Origin: Pseudobdellovibrio exovorus JSS
GTDB lineage: Bacteria; Bdellovibrionota; Bdellovibrionia; Bdellovibrionales; Bdellovibrionaceae
Direction: 5' to 3'
DNA: 64,000 bases
Assembly: GCF_000348725.1 (NCBI RefSeq)
Contig: NC_020813.1
Span: 434,001-498,000, forward strand
Part shown: positions 34,559 through 43,686 of the stretch, one piece after another
Numbering within the stretch: position 1 is the first letter of the stretch
How the letters are laid out: the number at the start of each line of letters is the position of its first letter
The notes under the pieces: generated by a model
Database searches by the model: none
The model's input: only the letters and a program-made list of their open reading frames with translations
Told to the model about the DNA's origin: nothing
Translations under genes and position numbers: made by a program

Positions 34559-35700
34559 GCTGCGAAAAGACTGCGACATGTGCGCACAGGGCCCGGCGAC
34601 CGCGGTGGTCGGAGCCCGTTGTTGATGAAGTTTTCGAATGTCTGAACTTTCTTATAAAGATTATTTACTGTGCGGTTGTTTTCAAGCCACGTCACAATTC
34701 GCTGCGCATTCGCTAGGGCAATAAGACCGATGGCCCCGTGAACCACAAAAGTTATAATCGGAGTATTTCCATAAATCTGTGGCTGAAGAACCATACTGAT
34801 ACTGGCGAGCTGACACAGAATAATTCCACGGACTTCACCAATCCGTTTCATCATCATCTTAGCCACAGGATTGCGTTGAGCTTCGATCGAGCCATAGAGT
34901 TCAGACCATGCAAAACCTGTTAGAGTTCCGAGGGCGCCGATCTTGACTGCTGTTGTCCAGAAGTCTCCGGTCATAACAGTGCTGCTGATCGTGCTGAGGT
35001 TTAATAGACTCAGACGACTGGCCTGAATCGCTGTGGCTAAGCCCATATTGGCTAAAAACTGAGACGTCAATGTTCCCAGAGGTGATAGACGTGGGCTTGG
35101 TAAAAAGCGATCAAAGACTTTGATTAATTGATTTTTTGTGGGGCGCACTGTCCGTGACCATAAATCACGATCTAAACCGAAAGTGGCGGCCATCACTAAG
35201 TTCATCATGACCATGCTGGTTTTTTGATGAATATCTAAAGACGACGAGTGTAACCAGATCATGGTATCCACACCGACAGTAATAGTCAGGACTGTTAAAC
35301 CAATACGATCATGCATCAATGTGGTTCGTGCATTCTGATAGTATTGTTTGAAGCCAGAAGCTACCGTGTCTCCAGCAGCCGCAATTTTTCCAATGGGAAT
35401 AAAGCGAACTAAGCGTTTATCACCGCGACCTGAAGTGGCTTGGCGGACAGCTTGGATGACTTCATTTTTATCTGTACTGACAAGTAAGTCGGCATTCTTC
35501 GTTTGCTGACTGGCGATCAAAGTTTGAATTTTTTCAGGAGTGGTTTCCGGTAGTTCGGCCACACGGATAATGGCCTCTTTACCTTCAGCTAAAGGTGCTT
35601 TGATTAAAAGCTGTGAGGTATTGTCCTCTAAGATATCACCGGCAAATGCCTGTGATAGCGATAAGAACAGCAGAATACAGACCAGCTTCCATGAACGCAC
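34555..35700 (-). CDS. Exported/membrane protein of unknown function
   Basis: A 381-residue protein with a signal peptide (MRSWKLVCILLFLSLSQAFA). The first 110 residues are soluble and polar. After that come about five hydrophobic segments (IGLTVLTITVGVDTMIWL, TSMVMMNLVMAATFGL, and near residues 255-275, 300 and 325). An N-terminal exported domain followed by a membrane domain is inferred. The C-terminus is arginine/proline-rich (GLRPPRSPGPVR). No family recognised. It may be lineage-specific. The 3' end overlaps tkt by 4 nt. Confidence 0.75.
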   Translation of the reverse strand: MRSWKLVCILLFLSLSQAFAGDILEDNTSQLLIKAPLAEGKEAIIRVAELPETTPEKIQTLIASQQTKNADLLVSTDKNEVIQAVRQATSGRGDKRLVRFIPIGKIAAAGDTVASGFKQYYQNARTTLMHDRIGLTVLTITVGVDTMIWLHSSSLDIHQKTSMVMMNLVMAATFGLDRDLWSRTVRPTKNQLIKVFDRFLPSPRLSPLGTLTSQFLANMGLATAIQASRLSLLNLSTISSTVMTGDFWTTAVKIGALGTLTGFAWSELYGSIEAQRNPVAKMMMKRIGEVRGIILCQLASISMVLQPQIYGNTPIITFVVHGAIGLIALANAQRIVTWLENNRTVNNLYKKVQTFENFINNGLRPPRSPGPVRTCRSLFAA

Positions 35701-35855
35701 GTGTACACCTCTAGTAAGTTATTCAGAGCTTGTCTTTGCAGATGCGAGGCCAATCTCAAAAGAAATAGGGAGCTTTAGAAGTGTCTAACTTCGATACAGT
35801 GCCTTTTAGGGCAAGACAATAAACAGAGGTATGGTGAGGGCAAAACCAACAAGAA

Positions 35856-37088
35856 CTAACGAGATTCGTTAGAGACCACGAACGCATGTTCTGCTGACAT
35901 AAACTTTTCGCGCTCATTCAGCCAGAAAAGAATATCAGCCGCACTCAATTGTTGAGTCAATAAACCCAGCTTTAAAGAAAGCAAAAAGCTTTGATGAAAA
36001 ACTAAAGAGCGCTGCCGACGTTCGCCTTTTTTTAAATAAGCTTCTTTTCTTTGTAGAGGGTAAATGAACTGCATGGCTTGAAAGAAGATGCCCAGTTCCG
36101 CTTTGAAAACACCGAATTCTTCCCTTGCGAATTTATCAAAGGTAACATCTTCAAGTAAGTCGGATATTTTAAATCCGACGGGCTGAGTTGTATAAAGGTA
36201 AGAGGCTAAAATTGCTGGTATCAATTCGTTTGGATCGGCGAAGTTAATATTGCAATAGTGAAAACGACGAATGTAGCTTAAGAAATTTTCCCGTTGTTCC
36301 TCGTCCTGAAAAATTTTATGGAATGAAGGCACAAGCATTTCAAAAACGCCTAGATCGTAAAGCTCCATAAGAGCTAAAGGTGCATTTGAGAGTCTGAAAA
36401 ACTTAAGCCACTCTTCGCGGCGTCTTGGTAAAACAGTTTTTAAAAGCTCTGTTTTCAAATTGACGATTTCAGCACGTAATTGAGGCTCAATAGTGAAGCC
36501 CAATTTCTGAGATAGACGAATGGCGCGCAGAATGCGGACAGGATCTTCCATCAAACGCACTTTTGGGTCGCCGATCATACGCATTGTACGAGTGAAAACG
36601 TCCTCTAGCCCATTACAGTAATCTACAATGTTATGATCAATAGGATCATAGAATAAAGCATTCACTGTAAAATCGCGGCGTTTAGAATCCTCTTCGATAG
36701 TTCCGAAGAAATTCTCTTCGACTAAGTGGCGATCTTCTTGTTCTGTAGTTTGTAATTCTTCATCTGTGGCGGCTCGTCGGAAAGTGGCGATCTCGTAAAT
36801 TTGGTCACCGCGTTTTGCGTGCACGAGTTTAAAGCGCCTTCCGATGATGAAGCTGTAAGAAACTTTTTTCTTCACTTCATTGGGACTAGCATTCGTTGCG
36901 ATATCAAAATCTTTAGGTTTTAAATCGACTAATAGATCACGGACTCCTCCGCCAACTAAATAAGCTTGAAAGTGCAGCTCTTTCAGGCGACGAATGATCT
37001 TCACCGCATGAGTATCGATGTAAGGCTGCATCGAGCTGAGTTTTGAGTTGTAGAGCTCCAATAGTGAAGCCGGATCTGTACTAGACAT
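35856..37088 (-). CDS. pcnB: Poly(A) polymerase / CCA-adding family nucleotidyltransferase
   Basis: A 410-residue class II nucleotidyltransferase. The catalytic head reads AYLVGGGVRDLLVDLKPKDFDIATNASP with the two metal-binding Asp residues, then RRDFTVNALFYDP and the RILRAIRLSQKLGF block. The PcnB wording (ATNASPNEVKK, RRFKLVHAKRGDQIYEIATFRR) favours poly(A) polymerase I over a CCA enzyme, but the two are hard to separate by eye. Polyadenylation marks RNA for decay. Divergent from a hydrolase gene with a 50-bp gap. Confidence 0.9.
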   Translation of the reverse strand: MSSTDPASLLELYNSKLSSMQPYIDTHAVKIIRRLKELHFQAYLVGGGVRDLLVDLKPKDFDIATNASPNEVKKKVSYSFIIGRRFKLVHAKRGDQIYEIATFRRAATDEELQTTEQEDRHLVEENFFGTIEEDSKRRDFTVNALFYDPIDHNIVDYCNGLEDVFTRTMRMIGDPKVRLMEDPVRILRAIRLSQKLGFTIEPQLRAEIVNLKTELLKTVLPRRREEWLKFFRLSNAPLALMELYDLGVFEMLVPSFHKIFQDEEQRENFLSYIRRFHYCNINFADPNELIPAILASYLYTTQPVGFKISDLLEDVTFDKFAREEFGVFKAELGIFFQAMQFIYPLQRKEAYLKKGERRQRSLVFHQSFLLSLKLGLLTQQLSAADILFWLNEREKFMSAEHAFVVSNESR

Positions 37089-37138
37089 AACTTACTTTTT
37101 TAATTGAGCTTCGATTTCAAGTCGAGTACTTAAAGCAC

Positions 37139-37960
37139 ATGCACCTCGATAATTTTCATTATTCAGTCCTAGGTACGAATACAGAACAAAGAATCGTCTT
37201 TGTTCATGGCTTGATGGCTTTTGCCGCTAACTGGAGAAAAATAGCGGGACGCCTTGAATCTGAATATCAGTGCCTGATCTACGATCAAAGAGGGCATGGT
37301 CGATCTTTTAAACCCGAAAGTGGTTATTCTCCGGAAGTTCTTGCTGAAGACTTAGACAAAATCACCACAGAGTTGGGGTGGAATAAGTTCCATCTTGTAG
37401 GGCACTCTATGGGGGCACGTGTAGCGATGGTCTTTGCCAATCGTTATCCTGAGCGTTTACAAACCCTGACTTTAGAAGATATGGGGCCTGATATTCAGCC
37501 TGAGTCTTACAAGTACTATGAAAATATGCTGAATAGAGTGCCAACTCCGTTTGCTTCAAAAGAGGACCTGAAGTCCTTTTTTGATCATGAATTCCTTAAA
37601 GTATTTACTCCTAAAGAGGACCCGAAAGTTTTAGCGGGCTTTCTACAGGCAAATATCGAAGAGAAGCCAAATGGTCAGTATGACTGGAGATTTTCTAAGC
37701 AAGCTATCGTAGATATCGTAAAAGAAGGCCACGTTAAAGACCGCTGGCTTGAGGTGAGTTCTTTCAAGATGCCAGTCCTTTTGGTGCGCGGAGAAAAATC
37801 GCATATTTTCACTCGCGAAGTGTTTGATAAAATGCTTCAAATCAATCCTATGATTACAGGTGTGGAAGTGCCAGATACGGGGCATTGGGTGCATTATGAA
37901 AAATTTGCGGAATTTACCGATGCTTTACGGGATTTTTTAGAGAGTCATAAACAGGGGTAA
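37139..37960 (+). CDS. Alpha/beta hydrolase (YbfF-like esterase)
   Basis: A 273-residue cytoplasmic alpha/beta hydrolase. The oxyanion segment FVHGLMAFAANW, DQRGHGRS, nucleophile Ser90 in VGHSMGAR and catalytic His in DTGHWVHYE are present. The acid is less clear: the usual position reads GEKSHIF, so Glu or Ser may replace Asp. The wording LEDMGPDIQP is similar to the YbfF/abhydrolase-11 esterases. Substrate unknown. The Shine-Dalgarno is weak, so the start is not firmly set. Confidence 0.85.
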   Translation: MHLDNFHYSVLGTNTEQRIVFVHGLMAFAANWRKIAGRLESEYQCLIYDQRGHGRSFKPESGYSPEVLAEDLDKITTELGWNKFHLVGHSMGARVAMVFANRYPERLQTLTLEDMGPDIQPESYKYYENMLNRVPTPFASKEDLKSFFDHEFLKVFTPKEDPKVLAGFLQANIEEKPNGQYDWRFSKQAIVDIVKEGHVKDRWLEVSSFKMPVLLVRGEKSHIFTREVFDKMLQINPMITGVEVPDTGHWVHYEKFAEFTDALRDFLESHKQG

Positions 37961-38047
37961 GCAGCTAACTACGCTGCGCGCCATGTGGGATGCAAAGGGC
38001 TTCCGAGCGTGACACTGTGAGCGCTATCTAATATCACAACAAGAGAC

Positions 38048-39709
38048 ATGAAATACTCAGAACTTAATCTAGATCCTCGCTTAAATACAGCCATTGAAAA
38101 ACTGAATTACGTTGAAGCAACAGCAATTCAAGAACAGACAATACCTCATATTTTATCCGGCAAAGATGTTGCGGGATTAGCGCAAACAGGTACGGGTAAA
38201 ACAGCGGCTTTTTTAATTCCTTTAATTGAGCGCATTTTGCGCACACAAAATGAGCCGACACATGAGCGTGCTTTTAAAGACTGGCATGCACGCAGTTTCA
38301 TTTTGATTTTGGTTCCTACACGCGAACTAGCTGAACAGATCAATGATAATGTGATCAAATTGACTGATGGTTGTGGGCTAAAAAGCTTTCCGCTTTATGG
38401 TGGAACTGGCTACGACAAACAAAAAGAGGCCTTGCAGTCAGGTTTGAGCTTCGTGGTTTCGACTCCGGGTCGTTTAATTGATCTGTATAAAGAAAACCAT
38501 GTGGACTTAAAACAGGTGAAAGCCGTTGTTTTTGATGAAGCTGATCGTATGTTCGATATGGGCTTCAAAGATGACATGAAATATATTTTGTCTCGTATTC
38601 CACGTGAGCGCCAATTCCTCGTTTTCAGCGCGACTTTAAATTTTGACGTTTTAAACACGGCTTATCAGTTTGGTGCAGAGCCTGTTGAAATCAATATCAG
38701 TCGTGATCAAGCTAAAGCTGAAAATGTTAAAGACTACATCATGCACATTGGGCATGAAGAAAAACCTCAAAACCTGTTGTCGATTTTGAAAAAAGAAAAT
38801 CCGAAACAGGCGATGATCTTCACCAACTTCAAACACAATGTGGATCGTATCTCGGCTTTCTTGATGGACAATCAAATTCCAGCAATGGGAATTTCAAGCT
38901 TGATGAGCCAAGGCCAGCGCAACAATGTTATTGAAAAATTTAAAGCTGAGAATGATCAGAATATCTTGGTCGCAACAGACGTTGCGGCCCGTGGATTAGA
39001 CATCAACGGGGTGGATCTTGTTGTGAACTTCGAAATGCCACAGGACGCGGAGTCTTACGTACATCGCATTGGCCGCACAGGCCGTGCAGGTCGTGAAGGT
39101 AAGGCGTACTCGTTGATTTGTGATCGCGACATTGATTCATTGTCTCGGGTTGAAGAGTACACAAAAAAGAAAATTGAAACTGTTTTCTTAGAAGACGAAG
39201 AGTTAATTAAAGAATTTACTCCATTCCGCAGAGAAGAAGCCTCTTTACGTAACCGCTTTGATCGTGCCCAAAAGGGTGGTCGGGGTGGTCCTCGTCAAGA
39301 ACGAGATGCTCGTGGTGGCGATCGCCAAGATCGTCGTCCAAAAGGTGGTAAGCGCTTTGAAGGTCCTCGTCAGGATGCTCCTGCTGGAGCTTCGGCTGCA
39401 CGTGGCCCTGTAGAAGGGGCTCCGCGCGGACATCGTCATAATAATAAAGGCCGCGATCAAAAAGATTTCAGAGGTCGTCAGCATAAAGATCAAGGTGGAC
39501 CAGCAGCACCTCAACATCAAAATCGTCCACCGAAACCGGCACATGCGACTTCACCAGCCGCTTCTGGAAATACAGCGGCTCAAAATCGTATTAAGTTGCC
39601 AAACAAGGGACGCAACTTCCGCAATAATGCACCATCAAAGCGTCAACCAGTGGCACAGACCAGCTTTTCACAAAAAGTAAAATCGTTCTTTCAGAAAATT
39701 TTCGGCTAG
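38048..39709 (+). CDS. rhlE: DEAD-box RNA helicase with long RG-rich tail (RhlE-like)
   Basis: A 553-residue cytoplasmic RNA helicase. The core (1-375) has the Q-motif region, AQTGTGKT, PTRELAEQ, STPGR, DEADRMFDMGF, SAT, ARGLD and HRIGRTGRAGR, wording of the RhlE group. The tail (about 400-553) is basic and low-complexity (GGRGGPRQERDARGG, GHRHNNKGRDQKDFRG) and probably binds RNA non-specifically. It ends in an amphipathic motif SFSQKVKSFFQKIFG. RhlE helicases act in ribosome assembly and RNA turnover. A terminator follows 51 nt after the stop. Confidence 0.95.
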   Translation: MKYSELNLDPRLNTAIEKLNYVEATAIQEQTIPHILSGKDVAGLAQTGTGKTAAFLIPLIERILRTQNEPTHERAFKDWHARSFILILVPTRELAEQINDNVIKLTDGCGLKSFPLYGGTGYDKQKEALQSGLSFVVSTPGRLIDLYKENHVDLKQVKAVVFDEADRMFDMGFKDDMKYILSRIPRERQFLVFSATLNFDVLNTAYQFGAEPVEINISRDQAKAENVKDYIMHIGHEEKPQNLLSILKKENPKQAMIFTNFKHNVDRISAFLMDNQIPAMGISSLMSQGQRNNVIEKFKAENDQNILVATDVAARGLDINGVDLVVNFEMPQDAESYVHRIGRTGRAGREGKAYSLICDRDIDSLSRVEEYTKKKIETVFLEDEELIKEFTPFRREEASLRNRFDRAQKGGRGGPRQERDARGGDRQDRRPKGGKRFEGPRQDAPAGASAARGPVEGAPRGHRHNNKGRDQKDFRGRQHKDQGGPAAPQHQNRPPKPAHATSPAASGNTAAQNRIKLPNKGRNFRNNAPSKRQPVAQTSFSQKVKSFFQKIFG

Positions 39710-39760
39710 GAAATTGTCGTAAAAGGCGCAAGACGAGTGGCGTGAAAATAAAAGAAAATA

Positions 39761-39788
39761 AAAAAGGAGGCTTTCGGCCTCCTTTTTT
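39761..39788 (+). terminator. Rho-independent terminator after rhlE
   Basis: AAAAAGGAGGC-TTTCG-GCCTCCTTTTTT: an 11-bp arm including the A/T tail, with a T-tract. The A-tract on the other side makes it usable by the convergent gene as well. Confidence 0.92.
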
Positions 39789-39829
39789 ATTGGTTGTTGT
39801 TGTGAATTGCTCTTAAGCTGTGAAAGCTT

Positions 39830-42343
39830 TTAAGAGGCGTGTGCACAAAGCTCTGTGCACGGGATCTCAAGGCGTGTGTCATTGTTACCACGTCTTCTTA
39901 AGAACTCATTGAATTTTTCGTCTTCACGAGGCAGACGATTTTGTTCAAGGGTACTTTTCAGAGTATTAATTCCCATTCTTTCATCGCGGCTTTGGACTAC
40001 ATTTTTTTGATTGTAAGCCCATGATGGAACGATAATGGCAAACGCTGAACCTTTGTTATCTAAATCAGTTGAATCTAGAACGCGTGTTCCACTTGTGCCT
40101 TCCCATACGCGCGAGAAGAAACCAAGGTGTGATCTTGGAATATTCGCCATCTGTAAGCTAGCTGTGAAGTTGTTGAACTTTCTAAGCTGATTGATTTGAG
40201 CAGCGGCCTCGCGCATGCCAGAGTTATTATCGGTACCATTGCGGTTGATGGATACTAAAGATACTCCTGAGTTAGCTCCCAAGATACGATTAGCTTCTTG
40301 AGACGCATACTTACCATCAGCCAAAACTAGAACTACTTTTCCATCACGTAGAACTTCGGCGAAAATTTTATCGCGATACTGACGTGTTTGAGAAATAACA
40401 GTATTCCATTCTGTATCTGTGGCACCATCCATTCCAAAAGGAACAGTTTTAATAACAAGATATTGATCGCCAACTCCCATGTCTTGCATCAGACCATGTA
40501 AGTACTGACCACGTGTTCCTGTTAAAGCACGAGATGTTAAGATGTCATCTACTCCGTCTGGATCAGCAAGGATAACTACTTTTGGATTGCTGAACGTTCC
40601 ACGATAGTGACCGAAATCACCTACACAGAAAGGGTGAGTTTTGATGTTGAACTCACTGATTTTTTCAGGAGTACGGCAAGCGGGACTAGCGCTTTTGCCA
40701 TTTTTCATTTTACCAATTTCTGCGATGTTTAAGTTTTCTTTCATGATACGAGCCATTTTATCGCCCGGTCCTAAATCGAAAACATAACGAGTTTCTGCAG
40801 TACGAGGTCTTGCTGAAAACATTTCGTCAGCTGATATTCCAGACGCTGGAGTAGCGCGTGTAGCGGCTTGGATACGAGCTCTGTCGAATGTCGCTTTGTC
40901 ACGAGTTCCGATGATGACCACATTTGGGTTTCCAGTCATACGAGATGCTGAAGAGACAGAAACCATGCGGTTATTCGGAGTTCCGAAGTCATAGTAAGCT
41001 GGTCCGATATCAGCACGGCGGTAGCGGTAAGCTTCACCGGCACTGAATTTATTTGTTTGGCCTTGATCCGGTTGGATTTCCCAGCCATTGCGAACATAAG
41101 GTTTTAAAAGAGCTAACGATCTTTCAACTTTAGCTTCTGCCGCCGTTGTACTTCCACTACTCAGTGCTGTTGGATGTGGGAATTCAGCTACTAAGATATC
41201 CTGACCAACACTTGATCCATCCGATAAGCGAAGACCTTTTAAAGAGATAGTCTTTTTATCATTCACATAGATTTTAGTTAGATCATATCCACCGATTTGA
41301 GCAGGGTGAAGGATACCACTGCCTTGTAATCCACCATTGCTAATCGCTAATTGTGGGTAAACACGATCAATTTGTTCTGCTAACGCTTTTTTAGCTTCTT
41401 GTAATTTAGTCTCAGCATTGGCTAAGCGGGTTGCATCACGGCTACCTAAGTCTGAATAAGGAACGTTATGACCGATAGAGCGGAAGATATCTTGTTCGTT
41501 ACGATCTACGGCTACTGGTAACTCGCGGTTACCACCAGCAGAAACAGATCTTACTAGTGGAACCTTAACTTTTCTTTCTGCTAAAGATTCGACTGTGTAT
41601 TTAGCTCCAACTTGGCCGCCGCGGCTTTCAATAAAGGTTCCGATTGAGTCTTGAGCTGACCCACCAAAAAGAACAATCAACTTCAAAGAGTCTTTGTTAT
41701 TACGGATAATCCAATCAATTAAGCTATTGCGCCATTTAACCATTGGGCTGTTCTGGTCTTGGGCCATAAGCCAAACACCATTGTCGACAACAGATTCATA
41801 GGAAACTTTTTTAGTTCCATTTACTTCTGTGATAACAGGTGCTCCGTATCCTGAGTACTGTCCACGAATAGTAAAGGCAAAGGTATTGATGAATGCCGCG
41901 CTATTTTCAACTCCGAAGTGAGCCGCCATATCTTGGGCGCGACCACCGAAGCCCGCTGTGGCTGTACGACCAGCAGCTTCTGCGATATGAGTTCCATCTT
42001 GGCCGATGAAAAGAATTTTAATGCTGTTAGGCTCTTGTAACATTCTCCAGAGCGTTGGACCGAATGCTGGTCTGAATTTTTGGTCTCCAGTTAGCTCTTT
42101 AGAAATCCCTGGCATATAAGGTTGTGCAGCAACGATATCAATGAGTTCTTTTCCCATTGGAGTTTGAGGAATAGGTCCTGGGTCATAGGCCCAAGGAGTT
42201 GTGGGATCTGGTGCAACACTTGAAATGAAGCGTGATCCACTGTGATTACTTGCTGAATCAGAGTGGCTACATCCTTGCCACACTAATGTCGCTGCTAGCA
42301 TCATGCAAAATTTGCCAGTGCCTATTAACGATAGTTTTCTCAT
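39830..42343 (-). CDS. Large lipoprotein with two uracil-DNA-glycosylase-like segments
   Basis: An 837-residue exported protein. ATG 42343 has AAGGAG 6 nt upstream. The signal ends in the lipobox LVWQGC. Segment 1 (about 108-165) reads ILFIGQDGTH, then GRTATAGFGGRAQDMA and AFINTFAFTIRGQY. This resembles motif A of family 4/5 UDGs (GxxPGxxEd-x-GRPFVGRAG) and the following NxxK region. About 250 residues later comes AEFPHPTALSSG, like UDG motif B (HPSPLS). Segment 2 (about 588-640) repeats the pattern: VVILADPDGVDD, then RALTGTRGQYLHGLMQDMG and YLVIKTVPFGMDG. The second copy lacks an obvious HPS motif. The whole gene seems to be a duplication. Glycosylase activity outside the cytoplasm would be unexpected; a binding or toxin role is also possible. 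Confidence 0.75.
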   Translation of the reverse strand: MRKLSLIGTGKFCMMLAATLVWQGCSHSDSASNHSGSRFISSVAPDPTTPWAYDPGPIPQTPMGKELIDIVAAQPYMPGISKELTGDQKFRPAFGPTLWRMLQEPNSIKILFIGQDGTHIAEAAGRTATAGFGGRAQDMAAHFGVENSAAFINTFAFTIRGQYSGYGAPVITEVNGTKKVSYESVVDNGVWLMAQDQNSPMVKWRNSLIDWIIRNNKDSLKLIVLFGGSAQDSIGTFIESRGGQVGAKYTVESLAERKVKVPLVRSVSAGGNRELPVAVDRNEQDIFRSIGHNVPYSDLGSRDATRLANAETKLQEAKKALAEQIDRVYPQLAISNGGLQGSGILHPAQIGGYDLTKIYVNDKKTISLKGLRLSDGSSVGQDILVAEFPHPTALSSGSTTAAEAKVERSLALLKPYVRNGWEIQPDQGQTNKFSAGEAYRYRRADIGPAYYDFGTPNNRMVSVSSASRMTGNPNVVIIGTRDKATFDRARIQAATRATPASGISADEMFSARPRTAETRYVFDLGPGDKMARIMKENLNIAEIGKMKNGKSASPACRTPEKISEFNIKTHPFCVGDFGHYRGTFSNPKVVILADPDGVDDILTSRALTGTRGQYLHGLMQDMGVGDQYLVIKTVPFGMDGATDTEWNTVISQTRQYRDKIFAEVLRDGKVVLVLADGKYASQEANRILGANSGVSLVSINRNGTDNNSGMREAAAQINQLRKFNNFTASLQMANIPRSHLGFFSRVWEGTSGTRVLDSTDLDNKGSAFAIIVPSWAYNQKNVVQSRDERMGINTLKSTLEQNRLPREDEKFNEFLRRRGNNDTRLEIPCTELCAHAS

Positions 42344-42683
42344 CAAAGTCTCCTTAACTTAATTCCTTGCTTAATGCCTTTATCCGCCAGTTTCTTGTTT
42401 GGGATAAAATCAGATTATGTAGAAAAAAAACTGTTTACAAGGCTGGCCCGACCTTAATTGTGCATTCATTTTTGCAGACACAAACTTAGAGACAAATTTT
42501 GACATTTGTTCAATTGAAATCCTGACAAAAACCTGACACAGCTAAGATCTTGTAAAGGTCCAGCCCGACCTAAGTCATTCGTGTTTTTGTCCAGTTTTTT
42601 TAGAAGAGACCCCCATATTATAGAGATAGCGTCTAATATAAATATTAAGAATAAAATCTGAAATTATTTTTTGGAGTGAGATT
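42344..42683. promoter_or_regulatory. 340-bp divergent region with a repeated CCCGACCT element
   Basis: Two related copies lie 116 bp apart: AAGGCTGGCCCGACCTT (42439-42455) and AAGGTCCAGCCCGACCTAA (42555-42573). The second contains the dyad AGGTC-N6-GACCT. Both are preceded by a TTNTAAA-like string. A third relative (CCCGACCTAAG) occurs at 6036-6046 before the small lipoprotein gene. The region drives two divergent exported-protein transcription units. Otherwise it is AT-rich with a poly-T run; no RNA gene was seen. Confidence 0.4.
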
Positions 42684-43679
42684 GTGAAAATAAATATAAT
42701 TTATTTGATGATGGCTTTTACTTTTGCTGGCTGTGCAAGCCATGAAGTGAGTCATAAAGTAAATCCTGAAACATCTCTTCCACAACCTCCTGCTGAGTTA
42801 GCTGGAAACAATCGTGGCGACAGTCGTCTGTTTGAACGAGATTCTCGTACAGATTCACGTACAGTGGCTTCGCAGCAAGAGTATTTACAAAGCTCCTATA
42901 ACAGTTATTATTCGGGACAAAATTTCTATCAACGTATCGGTAAGTTAGAAAATCTAGTGGCACAATTGCATAGCCTGATGCCAGAAAAGGGGCATGCAAA
43001 AAAAAGACTTTTGGCAAAGCACTTGATGGACATTCGCCAGCAGAAAAAATATTTAGAAAGTCTATCCTCAACGAGTTCAGAAAGCTCTGTGGGTTGGTTG
43101 CCGGCTGCTCGCTCTGGACAGGGAAACTCACAGCATCGAGAACAGTATAGTGAAAAGTTACAGGCTTTAGGAAAAATCGTTGCCTCTTATAAGGTGATGA
43201 ATCAAATGGGTATCTATTTGTCTCAGGTGGGACTCTTCGATGGCGACACCCGTAATGAGGATTTCTATTTGAGCTTATTAAACAAGTCTATTGGTGATAT
43301 TGAAGGTCAATTGAGTCAGTTGCCTACCGCATATCGTGTTGAAACTAAAGAAGCGGCTGAAAACACAGCACGTCTTGAGTATTCACATCATTTAGCCAAC
43401 GGGGTACGCTTCAATCTGCCAAGAGCGCTGCAATCCAACCCGCAAGCTCAGTCTAGAAAGTTGGATGGATTTTTTAAACGAGTCGCGCACGCTGAGAGTT
43501 TATCCCGCATCAAGAGTTTATTAAGAAGTGAAGATGGGCGGTTGGCTCAGCAGACATTGAAAAGCCTACATGTTACGAACTCAGGCGATATTCAAGGTTT
43601 TGAGGACGAGGTGGATCTAACCTTGTCGACAAAGTTTGGTCTGGAAATGATTCAACAACTGGTTGCTTCTGCAAGATAG
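42684..43679 (+). CDS. Lipoprotein of unknown function
   Basis: A 331-residue exported protein starting at GTG 42684, which has GGAG 9 nt upstream. The signal MKINIIYLMMAFTFAGC ends in a clean lipobox (FAGC). The mature protein has a polar N-terminus with many Ser and Arg residues (RGDSRLFERDSRTDSRT), then largely helical sequence with heptad-like stretches (QRIGKLENLVAQLHSL, KRLLAKHLMDIRQQKKYL). No family recognised. It is followed after 7 nt by an exported amidohydrolase gene, so the two are almost certainly co-transcribed and may work together. Confidence 0.8.
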   Translation: MKINIIYLMMAFTFAGCASHEVSHKVNPETSLPQPPAELAGNNRGDSRLFERDSRTDSRTVASQQEYLQSSYNSYYSGQNFYQRIGKLENLVAQLHSLMPEKGHAKKRLLAKHLMDIRQQKKYLESLSSTSSESSVGWLPAARSGQGNSQHREQYSEKLQALGKIVASYKVMNQMGIYLSQVGLFDGDTRNEDFYLSLLNKSIGDIEGQLSQLPTAYRVETKEAAENTARLEYSHHLANGVRFNLPRALQSNPQAQSRKLDGFFKRVAHAESLSRIKSLLRSEDGRLAQQTLKSLHVTNSGDIQGFEDEVDLTLSTKFGLEMIQQLVASAR

Positions 43680-43686
43680 GGAAAAG

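Noticed and set aside
39216-39544. Minus-strand frames inside the rhlE RG-rich tail
   Set aside because: They are antisense reads of a repetitive basic tail (His/Asp-rich or Ser/Thr-rich), a common artefact of low-complexity coding.
42439-42573. FliA-type promoter reading of TAAA...GCCCGACC
   Set aside because: The spacing between the two halves is about 6 nt, not the roughly 15 nt expected.
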